In this document: piece after piece, positions 34,360-43,190 of the stretch
Numbering within the stretch: position 1 is the stretch's first letter
How the letters are laid out: every line of letters starts with the position of its first letter
Assembly (NCBI GenBank): GCA_017744605.1
Contig: JAGIAZ010000006.1
Coordinates: 106,598 to 170,597 of the forward strand
Direction of reading: 5' to 3'
DNA: 64,000 bases
From: Sphingobium sp.
Lineage (GTDB): Bacteria; Pseudomonadota; Alphaproteobacteria; Sphingomonadales; Sphingomonadaceae
The notes under the pieces: generated by a model
What the model saw: only the letters and a program-made list of their open reading frames with translations
Database searches by the model: none
Told to the model about the DNA's origin: nothing
Translations under genes and position numbers: made by a program

Positions 34360-35079
34360 ATGACGACAATCGTCCAGTTTGAGAATGTCGGTCTGCGCTA
34401 TGGCCCCGGGCCGGAGACGCTGTCCGACCTGAGCTTCAGCCTGTCGGAAGGCTCTTTTTATTTTCTCACTGGTCCTTCCGGGGCGGGCAAGACCTCGCTC
34501 CTGAAGCTGCTTTACCTCGCCCAGCGCCCGAGCCGCGGTACGATCCGCCTGTTCGATACCGACGTCGTGACTCTGCCGCGCACGCGTCTTCCCGATTTCC
34601 GCCGCCGCATCGGCGTGGTGTTTCAGGATTTCCGGTTGCTTCCCCATCTCTCGGCCTTCGACAACATCGCGCTGCCGATGCGCCTCGCCGGCGTGCCCGA
34701 GGCGCAATTGCGCACGCCGGTCGAGGAGATGCTGCATTGGGTGAGTCTCACGCATCGCGCCCATGCCTTGCCCGCGACCCTTTCGGGCGGCGAGCAGCAG
34801 CGCGTTGCCATCGCCCGCGCCGTGATCGGGCGGCCCGAGCTGCTGGTCGCGGACGAGCCGACGGGCAATGTCGACACCGAGATGGCAAGCCGCCTCATCA
34901 CCCTGTTCGAAGCGCTGAACAAGCTCGGCACCACCATCGTGGTCGCCACCCACGACTATGAACTCATCTTCAAGGTCGGCAAGGCGCAGATGATGCGCCT
35001 CGAGCGCGGCCGGCTCGCCGACCCCAACAGCCCTGCGCGGGGCGCGCCGCGCCCGGCTGGTATGAGCGCGCGCGCATGA
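34360..35079 (+). CDS. ftsE: Cell division ATP-binding protein FtsE
   Basis: 239 residues, an ABC ATPase. Walker [11 protein letters not shown] near 39-48, Q-loop in [13 protein letters not shown], signature [14 protein letters not shown], Walker [13 protein letters not shown] and switch His in VVATHDYE. With FtsX it forms the FtsEX complex that activates peptidoglycan hydrolases at the division septum. The stop overlaps the ftsX ATG (ATGA), and the order ftsE-ftsX-ydcF-like-plsC-like is compact. Confidence 0.93.
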   Translation: MTTIVQFENVGLRYGPGPETLSDLSFSLSEGSFYFLTGPSGAGKTSLLKLLYLAQRPSRGTIRLFDTDVVTLPRTRLPDFRRRIGVVFQDFRLLPHLSAFDNIALPMRLAGVPEAQLRTPVEEMLHWVSLTHRAHALPATLSGGEQQRVAIARAVIGRPELLVADEPTGNVDTEMASRLITLFEALNKLGTTIVVATHDYELIFKVGKAQMMRLERGRLADPNSPARGAPRPAGMSARA

Positions 35080-35981
35080 GCCGGATTGCCGACAGCGGAC
35101 TGGCGCCGCCGGGCCCGCTGCTGCCCAAGGGGCGGCTGACCGGGCCTATGCCCTGGGTCATTGCCATCATGATGTTTCTCACGGTGCTCGCCAGCGCGGC
35201 GGGCTTGTCGCTCGATGCGGCGGCCAGGTCGCTCAGCGCGCAGGTCTCGGACCGGATCACCGTTCAGGTCGCCGAAGCCGATGCCGAGATCCGCGACCGC
35301 GCGGTGCGGCGGATCGTCGCGCTGCTCGGCGCGACGGACGGTGTCGCCAATGTCTCGATCGTACCGCCCCACGATCTGGCCGGCCAGCTCGAGCCCTGGC
35401 TCGGCGCCGACCTCAAGATCGGCGACATCCCCATTCCCGCGCTGATCGATGCCGATCTCAACGTGCCGCAGGCCGAGCGCGAGGCTCGCGCTGCGGCGCT
35501 CGACCGGGCGGTGAAGGCCGTCAACACATCGGCCCGCGTCGAACCGCATGCCCATTATCTGGCGCCGCTCGCCCGGCTTGTGGGCGCGATCGGCTATCTT
35601 GCTTTCGGTCTCGTCGCCCTCATGGCCGCGGCGACCGGGGCGGTCGTGGTGCTGGCGGCGCGCGGCGCCCATGCCACGCATCGCACGACGATCGACATCA
35701 TGCACCTGCTCGGCGCGACGGACACGCAAGTGGTGAGCCTGTTCCAGCGGCGCATGGTGCTGGACGCCGCGTTCGGCACGGCGATCGGGGCCGGTATCGC
35801 GCTCGTCGTCACGGCATTGCTCGGTCAGGCGCTGCATGCCGTCACGTCGGATTTGGTGCGCAGCGCGGCCTTGCCCGGGAGCGCCTGGCTGTTGCTGGTC
35901 ATGTTGCCCGTGATCGGCGTCGCCATGGCCTGGCTCGCCGCCCGGGTGACGCTCCAACGCGCGCTGGAGCGCTCGCTATGA
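35076..35981 (+). CDS. ftsX: Cell division protein FtsX
   Basis: 301 residues with the FtsX layout: a membrane helix near 30-50 (VIAIMMFLTVLASAAGLSLD), a periplasmic domain at about 55-165, then three helices (about 175-200, 225-255, 265-290, the last LLLVMLPVIGVAMAWLA). Permease-like partner of FtsE without transport activity in the known system. It overlaps ftsE upstream and the ydcF-like gene downstream, each by 4 bases. Confidence 0.92.
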   Translation: MSRIADSGLAPPGPLLPKGRLTGPMPWVIAIMMFLTVLASAAGLSLDAAARSLSAQVSDRITVQVAEADAEIRDRAVRRIVALLGATDGVANVSIVPPHDLAGQLEPWLGADLKIGDIPIPALIDADLNVPQAEREARAAALDRAVKAVNTSARVEPHAHYLAPLARLVGAIGYLAFGLVALMAAATGAVVVLAARGAHATHRTTIDIMHLLGATDTQVVSLFQRRMVLDAAFGTAIGAGIALVVTALLGQALHAVTSDLVRSAALPGSAWLLLVMLPVIGVAMAWLAARVTLQRALERSL

Positions 35982-36508
35982 TCTCGCGCTTCTTCGGCGC
36001 CATCCTGCTGGCCTGGCTGTTCGGTTTCCTCTGGTTCGCGCTGTTCCTGCCGCAGCCGGCTTCGGAGAAGGTCGCCACGGACGGCATCGTGGTGTTGACC
36101 GGTTCGAAGGGCCGTATCGAGCGCGGCCTTGCCCTGCTCCGAAACCATAAGGGCGAGGAGCTGCTCGTCTCGGGCGTCGACCGGGATGTCAAGCCGGCCG
36201 AGTTCGCCCATGCCTACAAGGTGCCCAAGGATGTCATGAAGCGTGTGACGCTGGGCCGGGAGGCGATCGACACGCGTTCCAATGCGGTCGAGACCAACAA
36301 TTGGCTCGAGCGGCGCCATTATGCCTCGTTGCGGCTGATCACCGCCGATTGGCATATGCGCCGCGCCCGCTACGAGCTGGCGCAGCAACTGCGCGAACCC
36401 GTCGCGATCGTGGCAGACGCTGTGGTGAGCAAGCCGTCGCTCCTCGTGCTGCTACGGGAATATAACAAATATCTTCTGCGGCGCGCGGCGCGGCTGTTCG
36501 GGATATAG
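35978..36508 (+). CDS. YdcF-like (DUF218) membrane protein
   Basis: 176 residues with one N-terminal helix (LLAWLFGFLWFALFLP) and a DUF218/ElyC-SanA-YdcF domain: GIVVLTGSKGRIERGLALL near 37-55, ELLVSGVDRDV, then TRSNAVETNNWLE and the C-terminal LRLITADWHMRRARYEL. Family members act in envelope biogenesis. Coupled to ftsX by an ATGA overlap. Confidence 0.85.
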   Translation: MISRFFGAILLAWLFGFLWFALFLPQPASEKVATDGIVVLTGSKGRIERGLALLRNHKGEELLVSGVDRDVKPAEFAHAYKVPKDVMKRVTLGREAIDTRSNAVETNNWLERRHYASLRLITADWHMRRARYELAQQLREPVAIVADAVVSKPSLLVLLREYNKYLLRRAARLFGI

Positions 36509-36513
36509 CCGCG

Positions 36514-37248
36514 ATGGAAAAGGAAGCGCCGTTTTCGCGGGCCGTGACCATTGTCCGTTCGTTGCTGTTCATGCTGCTTTTCTATGGGCTGACGACGCTG
36601 CTGCTGATCGCGGCCGTGATCGCCAGCCTGTTCGGCCAACGCGCCATCGGCGTCATCAGCGCGCTCTGGGCGGGGGCGCATCGGCTGCTCGCCCGTGTCG
36701 TGCTGGGCCAGCGGGTGGTGGTGGAAGGCGATCTGCCCGAGGGGGCGCAGTTCATCGTCATCAAGCATGAATCCATGTTCGAGACGCTGGATGCGATCTG
36801 CCTGTTCAAGCGGCCGGTCGTCGCGGCCAAGCGCGAGCTGATCCGGATCCCGGTCTGGGGCTGGGTCGCCGCCCGCTACGGCCTGATCGCCGTCGATCGC
36901 AAGGCCGGGGCCAGCGCGTTGCGCGCCATTCGTGCCCAGGCGCTGACCGCGATGGCGGGAGGCCGGGCCGTCATATTCTTCCCGGAAGGCACGCGCGTAC
37001 CGCATGGCGAGGCGCCGGCGCTCAAGGCGGGTTTTGCCGGCCTGTACATGGCGCTCGGCGTGCCGGTCGTCCCCATTGCCGTGAATAGCGGGCGGGTCTC
37101 GCCGCGCAACAGTTTCATCAAGCGGGCGGGCATCATCACCTACCGCGTCGGCGATCCGATTCCGCCGGGTTTGCCGCGCGCCGAAGCCGAGGCGCGCGTC
37201 CATGCCGCGATCAACGCGCTCAACGATCTGGAAGCGCCGGCGAATTGA
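36514..37248 (+). CDS. 1-acyl-sn-glycerol-3-phosphate acyltransferase (PlsC-like)
   Basis: 244 residues. An N-terminal membrane helix (SLLFMLLFYGLTTLLLIAA) is followed by the acyltransferase domain: block I IVIKHESMFETLD (HX4E in place of the usual HX4D), block II near VAARYGLIAVDRKAG, block III FFPEGTRVPHGE and block IV near VPVVPIAVNSG. It should acylate lysophosphatidic acid in phospholipid synthesis at the inner membrane. Starts 5 bases after the upstream stop, so cotranscribed with ftsEX. Confidence 0.87.
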   Translation: MEKEAPFSRAVTIVRSLLFMLLFYGLTTLLLIAAVIASLFGQRAIGVISALWAGAHRLLARVVLGQRVVVEGDLPEGAQFIVIKHESMFETLDAICLFKRPVVAAKRELIRIPVWGWVAARYGLIAVDRKAGASALRAIRAQALTAMAGGRAVIFFPEGTRVPHGEAPALKAGFAGLYMALGVPVVPIAVNSGRVSPRNSFIKRAGIITYRVGDPIPPGLPRAEAEARVHAAINALNDLEAPAN

Positions 37249-37396
37249 GTCGGGCGGACTCGGTCCGACGCATATTCGATTCGGTTCGCCGTTCGTTCAT
37301 TGTCGTTTCAGCTTGGAACCCGCATCGTCGCTGCTCAATAGACCGACGCCGTGCGCGACGGGTTTGCGGGCAAATTGCGCTATCGGAGACGGGACG

Positions 37397-38200
37397 ATGC
37401 TGAAGGGACCAGGGTCGCATCAGGGAATATTGATGCACGTCGCGTTCGCGGCGGCTGCGGCCGGGCTCATGCTGGCCCCCGCCAGCGCGCAGGTGCGGAC
37501 GGTCGATCCCAACACGGCGATCGATGCCGATCTCGTGCCGGGTGCTCCGGCCAGCGCCAATGCCACGCCCGGTACGCCGCCCGCCGCGCAGACCGATGTC
37601 GCGCCGCCGCCTCCGCCGCCGCCCGCCGATCCGGCCACAGCGCCGTCACCGGCCGCTCCGGCGCCGGTGAACACGACAGCGCTCTGCACCGGCACCGGCA
37701 CGCCGCAGCCCAATGGCGCCACCTACAAGCAGGACGATCTCATCGGCGCCGCCGAGGGCGTGTTCGGCAAGGGCGCCAAGGGCCTCGCCGACATCATCGA
37801 GAAGACGCTCAAGGAGCAGGGCGAGCCCGTCGCCTACATCTCCGGCCGTGAAGCCTCCGCCGCGATCGGCGTCGGCCTGCGCTACGGCTCCGGCACCATG
37901 TGTCACAAGATCGAAGGCCAGCGCGATGTCTATTGGACCGGGCCTTCGTTGGGCTTCGATCTCGGCGGCAATGCCGGCAAGACCTTCGTGCTGGTCTACA
38001 ATCTCTACGACAGCCAGGATCTCTACCATCGCTATCCGGCGGGCGAGGGCGCGGCCTATTTCGTCGGCGGCTTCAACGCGAGCTATCTGCGCTGGGGCAA
38101 GGTGGTATTGATCCCGATCCGCGTCGGCGTGGGCGTCCGTCTCGGCGCCAATATCGGCTATATGAAGTTCAGCGAGAAGCGCCGCCTCATCCCGTTCTGA
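37397..38200 (+). CDS. DUF1134 exported protein
   Basis: 267 residues from ATG 37397; a longer frame from 37202 would overlap the acyltransferase gene and lacks a signal. Residues 1-32 are a signal peptide (FAAAAAGLMLAPASAQ). A Pro/Ala-rich linker (about 50-95) precedes the DUF1134 domain (about 125-262; AYISGREASAAIGVGLRYGS, then YWTGPSLGFDLGGNAGKTF and GVGVRLGANIGYMKFSE). Common in Alphaproteobacteria, periplasmic, function unknown. Confidence 0.87.
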   Translation: MLKGPGSHQGILMHVAFAAAAAGLMLAPASAQVRTVDPNTAIDADLVPGAPASANATPGTPPAAQTDVAPPPPPPPADPATAPSPAAPAPVNTTALCTGTGTPQPNGATYKQDDLIGAAEGVFGKGAKGLADIIEKTLKEQGEPVAYISGREASAAIGVGLRYGSGTMCHKIEGQRDVYWTGPSLGFDLGGNAGKTFVLVYNLYDSQDLYHRYPAGEGAAYFVGGFNASYLRWGKVVLIPIRVGVGVRLGANIGYMKFSEKRRLIPF

Positions 38201-38358
38201 GGCGCGCCAGCCCAGCCGGCGAGCGTGACGCCGCCGCTCAGCGGGAGGTGGAGCGGGGCGGATTGTCCGGTGCAGCGACACGCACGACCGACTTCCCTTT
38301 CGCAGCGGTCCCAATTATCCCCAAGGCAAGAGCCGGATGCACCGGCGGGAGAGGATGA

Positions 38359-39546
38359 TTGGGCGCGCAGCAAAGCGTGGTTGTCGTGGGCGCGGGGCCG
38401 GTGGGTTTCCTGACGGCGCTGGGGCTGGCGCAGAAGGGCGTCGACGTCACCGTCATCGACAGCGAGCCCGCGGTCGTGCGGTCGCCCCGCGCCGCCGTCT
38501 ATTTCCACACGACGCTGGCGATCCTCGACAAGCTCGGCCTGCTGGAGGAAGCCGACGCCATCGGCTATCGCAATTCCCGTTTCGCGATGCACTGGCCCGC
38601 GACCGGCGACGTCATCCGCACCGATATGCGCGACAATCCCGAGCCCGGCCAGCGGATCACGCACAATCTCCATTTCGGGCAGCATCTGCTGGCCGAGCTG
38701 GTCATGGCGCACCTTCTGCGCCTGCCCAATGCACGGGTGCGTTTCGGCCATCGCCTCACCGGCCTGGAGCAAAGCGAGGACGGTGTCCGGCTCAGCGTCG
38801 ACACGGCGGCGGGCCCGACCGAGTTCCGCGCCGACTGGGTCATCGGATCGGACGGCGCCCGCAGCACCGTGCGACGGCTGCTCGGCCTCGCGTTCGAAGG
38901 CCACACCTGGCCGGACCGCTTCGTCGCGACCAACATCGAATATGATTTCGCGCCACATGGCTTTGAGGACGCCAACATGGTCGTCGATCCCGTCGACTGG
39001 GCGGTGATCGCCAAGCTCGGCCGCGACAATCTCTGGCGCGTCACCTATGGCGAGGATGCCCGCCTCGACGAAGCGGCGATCCTGGAGCGCCTGCCGGAGC
39101 GCTTCGCCCGCATCCTGCCCCCGGGCGCATCCTACCGCATCGACAATTTCTCGCCCTACAGCGTGCATGAGCGCTGCGCGACACACTTCCGCGTGGGGCG
39201 CGTGCTGCTCGCGGGCGATGCCGCCCATGCCTGCAATCCCTGCGGCGGTCTCGGGCTCACCACCGGCGTCATCGATGCCGACGCGCTGATCGCGGCGCTG
39301 GGCGCGGTGATCATGGGAGAAGCGGATGAGAGCGTGCTCGATTTCTACGCGCGGGAACGCCGCCGCGTGTTCCTTGAAGTGACCTCGCCGCTCGCCAGCA
39401 ACTTCAAGCGCATGCTGTCCGAAACAGATCCCGCGCGGCAGGCCGCCGACAAGGCGCAAGCCATGGCGAATGCCGCAAACGAGCATGATGCCGGCGCGGC
39501 GACCACGCTCAGCGCCATGATCCGCGGCGCGCCCATGCCGGTCTGA
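38359..39546 (+). CDS. FAD-dependent monooxygenase (PHBH/aromatic hydroxylase family)
   Basis: 395 residues from TTG 38359 with GAGAGGA just upstream; the ATG at 38355 is out of frame. FAD motifs: GxGxxG near the start (VVVVGAGPVGFLTALGLAQ), DG motif in VIGSDGARSTVRRL near 165, and GD motif in RVLLAGDAAHACNPCGGLGL near 280. This is the class A flavin monooxygenase pattern, typically hydroxylating phenolic rings with NAD(P)H. It is the first gene of a plus-strand pair with an alpha/beta hydrolase 11 bases downstream, a pairing common in aromatic degradation. Substrate unknown. Confidence 0.87.
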   Translation: MGAQQSVVVVGAGPVGFLTALGLAQKGVDVTVIDSEPAVVRSPRAAVYFHTTLAILDKLGLLEEADAIGYRNSRFAMHWPATGDVIRTDMRDNPEPGQRITHNLHFGQHLLAELVMAHLLRLPNARVRFGHRLTGLEQSEDGVRLSVDTAAGPTEFRADWVIGSDGARSTVRRLLGLAFEGHTWPDRFVATNIEYDFAPHGFEDANMVVDPVDWAVIAKLGRDNLWRVTYGEDARLDEAAILERLPERFARILPPGASYRIDNFSPYSVHERCATHFRVGRVLLAGDAAHACNPCGGLGLTTGVIDADALIAALGAVIMGEADESVLDFYARERRRVFLEVTSPLASNFKRMLSETDPARQAADKAQAMANAANEHDAGAATTLSAMIRGAPMPV

Positions 39547-39557
39547 AGGAGATCCGA

Positions 39558-40358
39558 GTGTCCGAACTGCCTTACAGCACCGAGGGTTTTACGCGCCACG
39601 AGACGCAGGTGAACGGCGTCCGCCATGTCTGGTGGGATATCGGCGCCGAAAATCCCGGGAGCGATTCCTGCGTCTATTTTCACGGCGGCGGCACGTTTCA
39701 CGGCTTCGAGTGGGCGCGCGACTGGGCGGCGGATGTCCGCATGATCCTGCCGCATCATCCCAATTTCGGCGAAAGCGCTGACGCGGAGTTCGGGTCGGTC
39801 GACGACTATATGGCCCATTATCGCCGCTTTTTCGCCGCCATCGGTCTCGATCGCTTCCGGCTGGTCGGCGCTTCGATGGGCGGTCATTTCGCGTCGACTT
39901 ATGCGGCGCGCAACCCGTCGCAGATTGAGAAGCTGGTGCTCGTCTCGCCCGGCGGCCTGCACCATCCCGATGCGCCCATGCCGGATTTCGCATCGATCCC
40001 GCCGGAAGATCATCGGCTGATCTTCGCGGCGGATGCGGACTGGATCGAGCCCTTCTGGCCCGCGCATCCCGGCCCCGACTGGATGGCCCTGCGCATGCGC
40101 GAGGCGACGGCCGCGTTCCGCGTGCGCGCCGATCCGGAGGCCACCTATGCGACCCTGTTGCGCGACCTGGCGACGCTGAAAGTGCCGACACTGCTGGTCT
40201 GGGGCGAGGCGGACCGGATGCTGCCGCTGCCGCTGCTCGGCGAATGGCTGATCCGCATCCCGCATGCACAGAGCGTGGTCATTCCCGGCGGCAGCCATTT
40301 GCTGCTCGACGAATTCCCGGCCGCGCGGGCGGCGGCGCTGGATTTCCTCATGGCCTAG
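39558..40358 (+). CDS. Alpha/beta hydrolase
   Basis: 266 residues from GTG 39558, with AAGGAGATCC upstream. Fold markers: CVYFHGGGTFHG near 38-49, nucleophile Ser106 in LVGASMGGHF, Asp in WGEADRM near 217 and His in GGSHLLLDE near 245. No signal peptide, so cytoplasmic. The sequence resembles hydrolases that cleave ring-fission products or esters; pairing with the monooxygenase upstream supports a catabolic role. Confidence 0.85.
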   Translation: MSELPYSTEGFTRHETQVNGVRHVWWDIGAENPGSDSCVYFHGGGTFHGFEWARDWAADVRMILPHHPNFGESADAEFGSVDDYMAHYRRFFAAIGLDRFRLVGASMGGHFASTYAARNPSQIEKLVLVSPGGLHHPDAPMPDFASIPPEDHRLIFAADADWIEPFWPAHPGPDWMALRMREATAAFRVRADPEATYATLLRDLATLKVPTLLVWGEADRMLPLPLLGEWLIRIPHAQSVVIPGGSHLLLDEFPAARAAALDFLMA

Positions 40359-40411
40359 CCGTGGAGCCTCAAGAGGTTGTTCATCGGCTGATCGATCGAT
40401 GTTGAACCGCT

Positions 40412-40505
40412 CGTCATTGCGAGCACGGCATAAGCTGGGCGAAGCAATCCAGGGGCGGGCAAGATCGGCCTGGATTGCCGCGCGACTTCGTCGCTCGCAA
40501 TGACG
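40412..40505. repeat. 94-base palindromic intergenic repeat
   Basis: Outer arms CGTCATTGCGAGC (40412-40424) and GCTCGCAATGACG (40493-40505) are perfectly complementary, and inner arms GCAATCCAG (40444-40452) and CTGGATTGC (40470-40478) are too, so the unit folds into a long cruciform or stem. The CATTGCGAGC...GAAGCAATCC arrangement is a known dispersed proteobacterial intergenic repeat type (REP/BIME or MITE-like). No coding capacity. Confidence 0.75.
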
Positions 40506-40538
40506 ATTCAGATCTACTGAAGCGGAGTCCAGTCACAA

Positions 40539-40596
40539 AAACCGTTCGCTCTGTCGGCACGAGTCACGTGCTTCGTGCCGACAGGGCGAACGGTTT
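40539..40596. terminator. Long hairpin between convergent genes
   Basis: 24-base arms AAACCGTTCGCTCTGTCGGC... (40539-40562) and the complement at 40573-40596 with a single G-T-type mismatch and a 10-base loop. It begins with an A run and ends with GGTTTGATT, lying between the hydrolase stop (40358) and the minus-strand monooxygenase stop (40600). Suits a bidirectional terminator; it could also be a mobile palindromic repeat. Confidence 0.6.
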
Positions 40597-40599
40597 GAT

Positions 40600-41793
40600 T
40601 CAAGCGCTTGCTCGAGCCTGCAAGGCGGGCGTCTCCAGCGATTTTACGAACATCAGCCGCTGCAGCCGGTAATCGGGATCGCGCGTCATGCGCCGCAATC
40701 CCTCCAGCCCCGCCTCCAGGTCGGCGCCGCCGCCATTGGCGTGGAAGACGAGCCGCTTGTTCGCGCTCGCCTGCGGGGACGTGCGCTCCAGGAAGATGCG
40801 CCTGCGCTCGCTGGCATAGAGATCGAGCAGCGCCTCGTCCGCGCCGTCGAGCAGCACGGCAGTCAGCGCCGGATACAGCGCGAAGCAATCGAACAGCCCC
40901 GTCGTCAGCCCAAAGCCACCGGTCGGATTGGTGACATGCGCCGCATCGCCCGCGAGCAGCACGCGCCCGACCCGCAGGCGTTCGGCGCAGCGCTGGTGCA
41001 TCTTATAGGGCGCCGCGCGCTCCAGCCGATACGCCTTGTCGCCGGTCAGCAGCGCCTCATAGGCGGCCGGCAACCGATCCAGGACGCTGGTTTCGGGCAG
41101 CGCGGCATCCTCCATATAGGTACAGCGCCACAGGCCGCCGGTATCGATCTTGACGATTACGGCGCCGTGCCGCGCGTCGATCACCATGGTCGAGAGCGCG
41201 TAGCCGGCCGCTTCGAAATCGTGCCAGACATTGGTCGCGACGAAGCGCTCGTTCCAGGTCGTGCCGGGAAAATCGAGCCCCAGCGCCTTGCGCACGCTGC
41301 TCGACGCGCCATCCGCCCCGACCAGCCAGCGCGCACGGACCGCCTCGCGTCCATCGGGCCCATCGAGCTGCGCCGTGACGCCGTCTTCGTCCTGCGACAG
41401 CCCCACGAGTTTCGTGCCGAAGCTCACCGTCGCATTGTCCATCGCCGCCAGCCGCCGCCGCGCTATGTCGGCGAGGCGATCCTGCCCGAGATGGATGTTG
41501 TGCGGAAAGGCGGTGTGCGCCGCGAGCACGGAGAGGTCATAGGCGATCTGTTCGCCCGTTTCCCGCACCAGCCAGCAATAATCCTGCTTGGTGAAGCCGA
41601 TCCGTTCGGCCTCGGTGCGGACGCCCAGCGCCTCCAGCCCGTCGAGCACCGACCAGTGGTAGACGCAGGCGCGCGGCGAATCGTTGATGCCGGCTTCGGC
41701 CTCGGTCAGCCGCACCGCGAGGCCCGCCTGCGCGAGGCCCAATGCCGTCAGGAATCCGGTCGGTCCGCCGCCGACCACCAGCACATCCAGCAT
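40600..41793 (-). CDS. FAD-dependent monooxygenase (PHBH/aromatic hydroxylase family), second copy
   Basis: 397 residues. Motifs: GxGxxG in VLVVGGGPTGFLTALGLAQ, DG in LVGADGASSSVRKAL near 160, and GD in RVLLAGDAAHVTNPTGGFGL near 275. It shares the plan and many residues with the monooxygenase at 38359-39546 (for example FLTALGLAQ, ATN and RRIFLE/RRVFLE), so they are likely paralogues acting on related rings. Convergent with the first monooxygenase-hydrolase pair and divergent from the exported protein at 41920. Confidence 0.87.
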   Translation of the reverse strand: MLDVLVVGGGPTGFLTALGLAQAGLAVRLTEAEAGINDSPRACVYHWSVLDGLEALGVRTEAERIGFTKQDYCWLVRETGEQIAYDLSVLAAHTAFPHNIHLGQDRLADIARRRLAAMDNATVSFGTKLVGLSQDEDGVTAQLDGPDGREAVRARWLVGADGASSSVRKALGLDFPGTTWNERFVATNVWHDFEAAGYALSTMVIDARHGAVIVKIDTGGLWRCTYMEDAALPETSVLDRLPAAYEALLTGDKAYRLERAAPYKMHQRCAERLRVGRVLLAGDAAHVTNPTGGFGLTTGLFDCFALYPALTAVLLDGADEALLDLYASERRRIFLERTSPQASANKRLVFHANGGGADLEAGLEGLRRMTRDPDYRLQRLMFVKSLETPALQARASA

Positions 41794-41919
41794 CGCTCTC
41801 CTTCGTCGGTATATCGTCCGGCTTTCGCAGCCAGCCTGCCCAGCGGTTCATGTGCCGTCAAGCGGCGCGGGTCTAGCAGGGGAAAGGCAGGTGCCGCCTC
41901 AACGTCGCCGGAGTTCGCC

Positions 41920-42621
41920 ATGGTCATGCGCCGCCCCCTCGGTTCGTTCATTCTCCTTGCCGCGCTGATGGCCGCCCCCGCGCTTGCCCGTTCCGGCGGC
42001 ATGTGGGGGCCAGGCTTTGGTTATGATCGCTTGGGCGGCAATCGCTGGGACACGTCTCGCGCCAATTCGGGGCCGGACAGCCGCGAAGGCAAGGTGGAGG
42101 CAGAAAGCTTCGTCGCGCGGGACAGCCGGGCACAGCTCGGTCATGGTGCGGTTTCCGTCACCTCGGCGCCAGGCGATGCCCTGACCACCGGCGACGGATC
42201 GGCCTATGAAGCCGCGATCATCGACCAGCTCGTCAAGGCCGGCTACGATACCGCCAAGTCCGATCCGACGGGCGGCCAGCTGGTCGAACTCAAATTTCTG
42301 CGCGACACGGTGGTGCCCGAAGAGACCAGGCGCAAGCCGGTCAGCGGCGAGGCCAGCGTCGGCATTTCCAATCGCGGCACCGCTTATGGCATGGCCATCG
42401 CCGTCGACATGACCAAGCCGAAAAAGGCGCTGCTCTCGACGCGCCTCGACGCGCAGATCAGGGATCGCGCGACCGGCGCTACGCTCTGGGAAGGCCATGC
42501 GACCGTCTATACGCGCGATGGCGATCCCCGCTGGTCGGAGCAGGCCATCGCGGCGCGGCTGGCGGCCGCCCTGTTCGAGAACTTCCCCAACGGTTCGACG
42601 GCGGTCCTCGCCGCGCGCTGA
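41920..42621 (+). CDS. Exported DUF4136-like hypothetical protein
   Basis: 233 residues from ATG 41920 (a second ATG lies two codons on); the longer frame from 40741 is antisense to the monooxygenase gene and is not believable. Signal peptide at 1-25 (FILLAALMAAPALA). The mature part resembles small lipoprotein-like DUF4136 proteins (YEAAIIDQLVKAGYDTAKS near 104, ATGATLWEGHATVYTRDGD near 187, then AARLAAALFENFP). No lipobox. Function unknown. Confidence 0.7.
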   Translation: MVMRRPLGSFILLAALMAAPALARSGGMWGPGFGYDRLGGNRWDTSRANSGPDSREGKVEAESFVARDSRAQLGHGAVSVTSAPGDALTTGDGSAYEAAIIDQLVKAGYDTAKSDPTGGQLVELKFLRDTVVPEETRRKPVSGEASVGISNRGTAYGMAIAVDMTKPKKALLSTRLDAQIRDRATGATLWEGHATVYTRDGDPRWSEQAIAARLAAALFENFPNGSTAVLAAR

Positions 42622-42700
42622 GCGCCGACGAACCGCCTTGCCAAGCCTCCGGAACCTGCGCAGTCTGCGTGGCGCCTCGCGATAAGAAGGGGAAGCCGCG

Positions 42701-43135
42701 ATGAAACCGGTCGATTTTGTGAAGGCGCTCAGCGTCGCAATCCTCGTCATGGCGCTGGACCTTGTCTGCGCGTTCTGCGCGGTCTCCATCTGGGCCATGC
42801 TGACGGGCGCGCAGGGCCTCGCGCCCGCCGATCCGAAAGTCATCGAGGTGTCGAGCCTCAGCACGCGCATCTGCGGGCCGCTGCTGTTCGCGCTGCTGGT
42901 CTGGATCTTCCAGCGCAAACGGCCGGACCGCAATGCCTTCGGCTTCGCCTTCGCTGTCTTTGGCTTCTATCTGCTCATCGATTGGGGCGTCGGTGCCCTC
43001 GCCGCCAAGGCGAATCCTCTGGGCCCGTCGGCGGCCGAGATGATGCTGCAGCCTGCCGTGCTCGCCACGATGGCGCTGAAACTCCTGGGCGCCCTCATGG
43101 GCGGCTGGCTGGCGAGACCTCGCCGGCGCGAATAG
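42701..43135 (+). CDS. Small integral membrane protein
   Basis: 144 residues; AAGAAGGGGAAG lies upstream of ATG 42701. Four hydrophobic segments: about 10-35 (LSVAILVMALDLVCAFCAV), 58-72 (ICGPLLFALLVWIF), 83-100 (FGFAFAVFGFYLLIDW) and 122-137 (MALKLLGALMGGWL). No family recognised; probably a four-helix inner-membrane protein. Confidence 0.65.
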   Translation: MKPVDFVKALSVAILVMALDLVCAFCAVSIWAMLTGAQGLAPADPKVIEVSSLSTRICGPLLFALLVWIFQRKRPDRNAFGFAFAVFGFYLLIDWGVGALAAKANPLGPSAAEMMLQPAVLATMALKLLGALMGGWLARPRRRE

Positions 43136-43190
43136 TCGGCCGCTTGACGCAGTGATCCGGCTTATGCGCTGGCTTGGGTCCCGGGTGTGA

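Noticed and set aside
38158..39486. 442-codon minus-strand frame
   Set aside because: Antisense of the FAD monooxygenase with its intact FAD motifs; no recognisable protein features.
40741..41919. Long plus-strand frame running into the DUF4136-like gene
   Set aside because: It is antisense to the FAD monooxygenase at 40600-41793, has an Arg/Gln/His-rich composition typical of reverse-frame reading in GC-rich DNA and no domain. Only the part from 41920 with a signal peptide is real.
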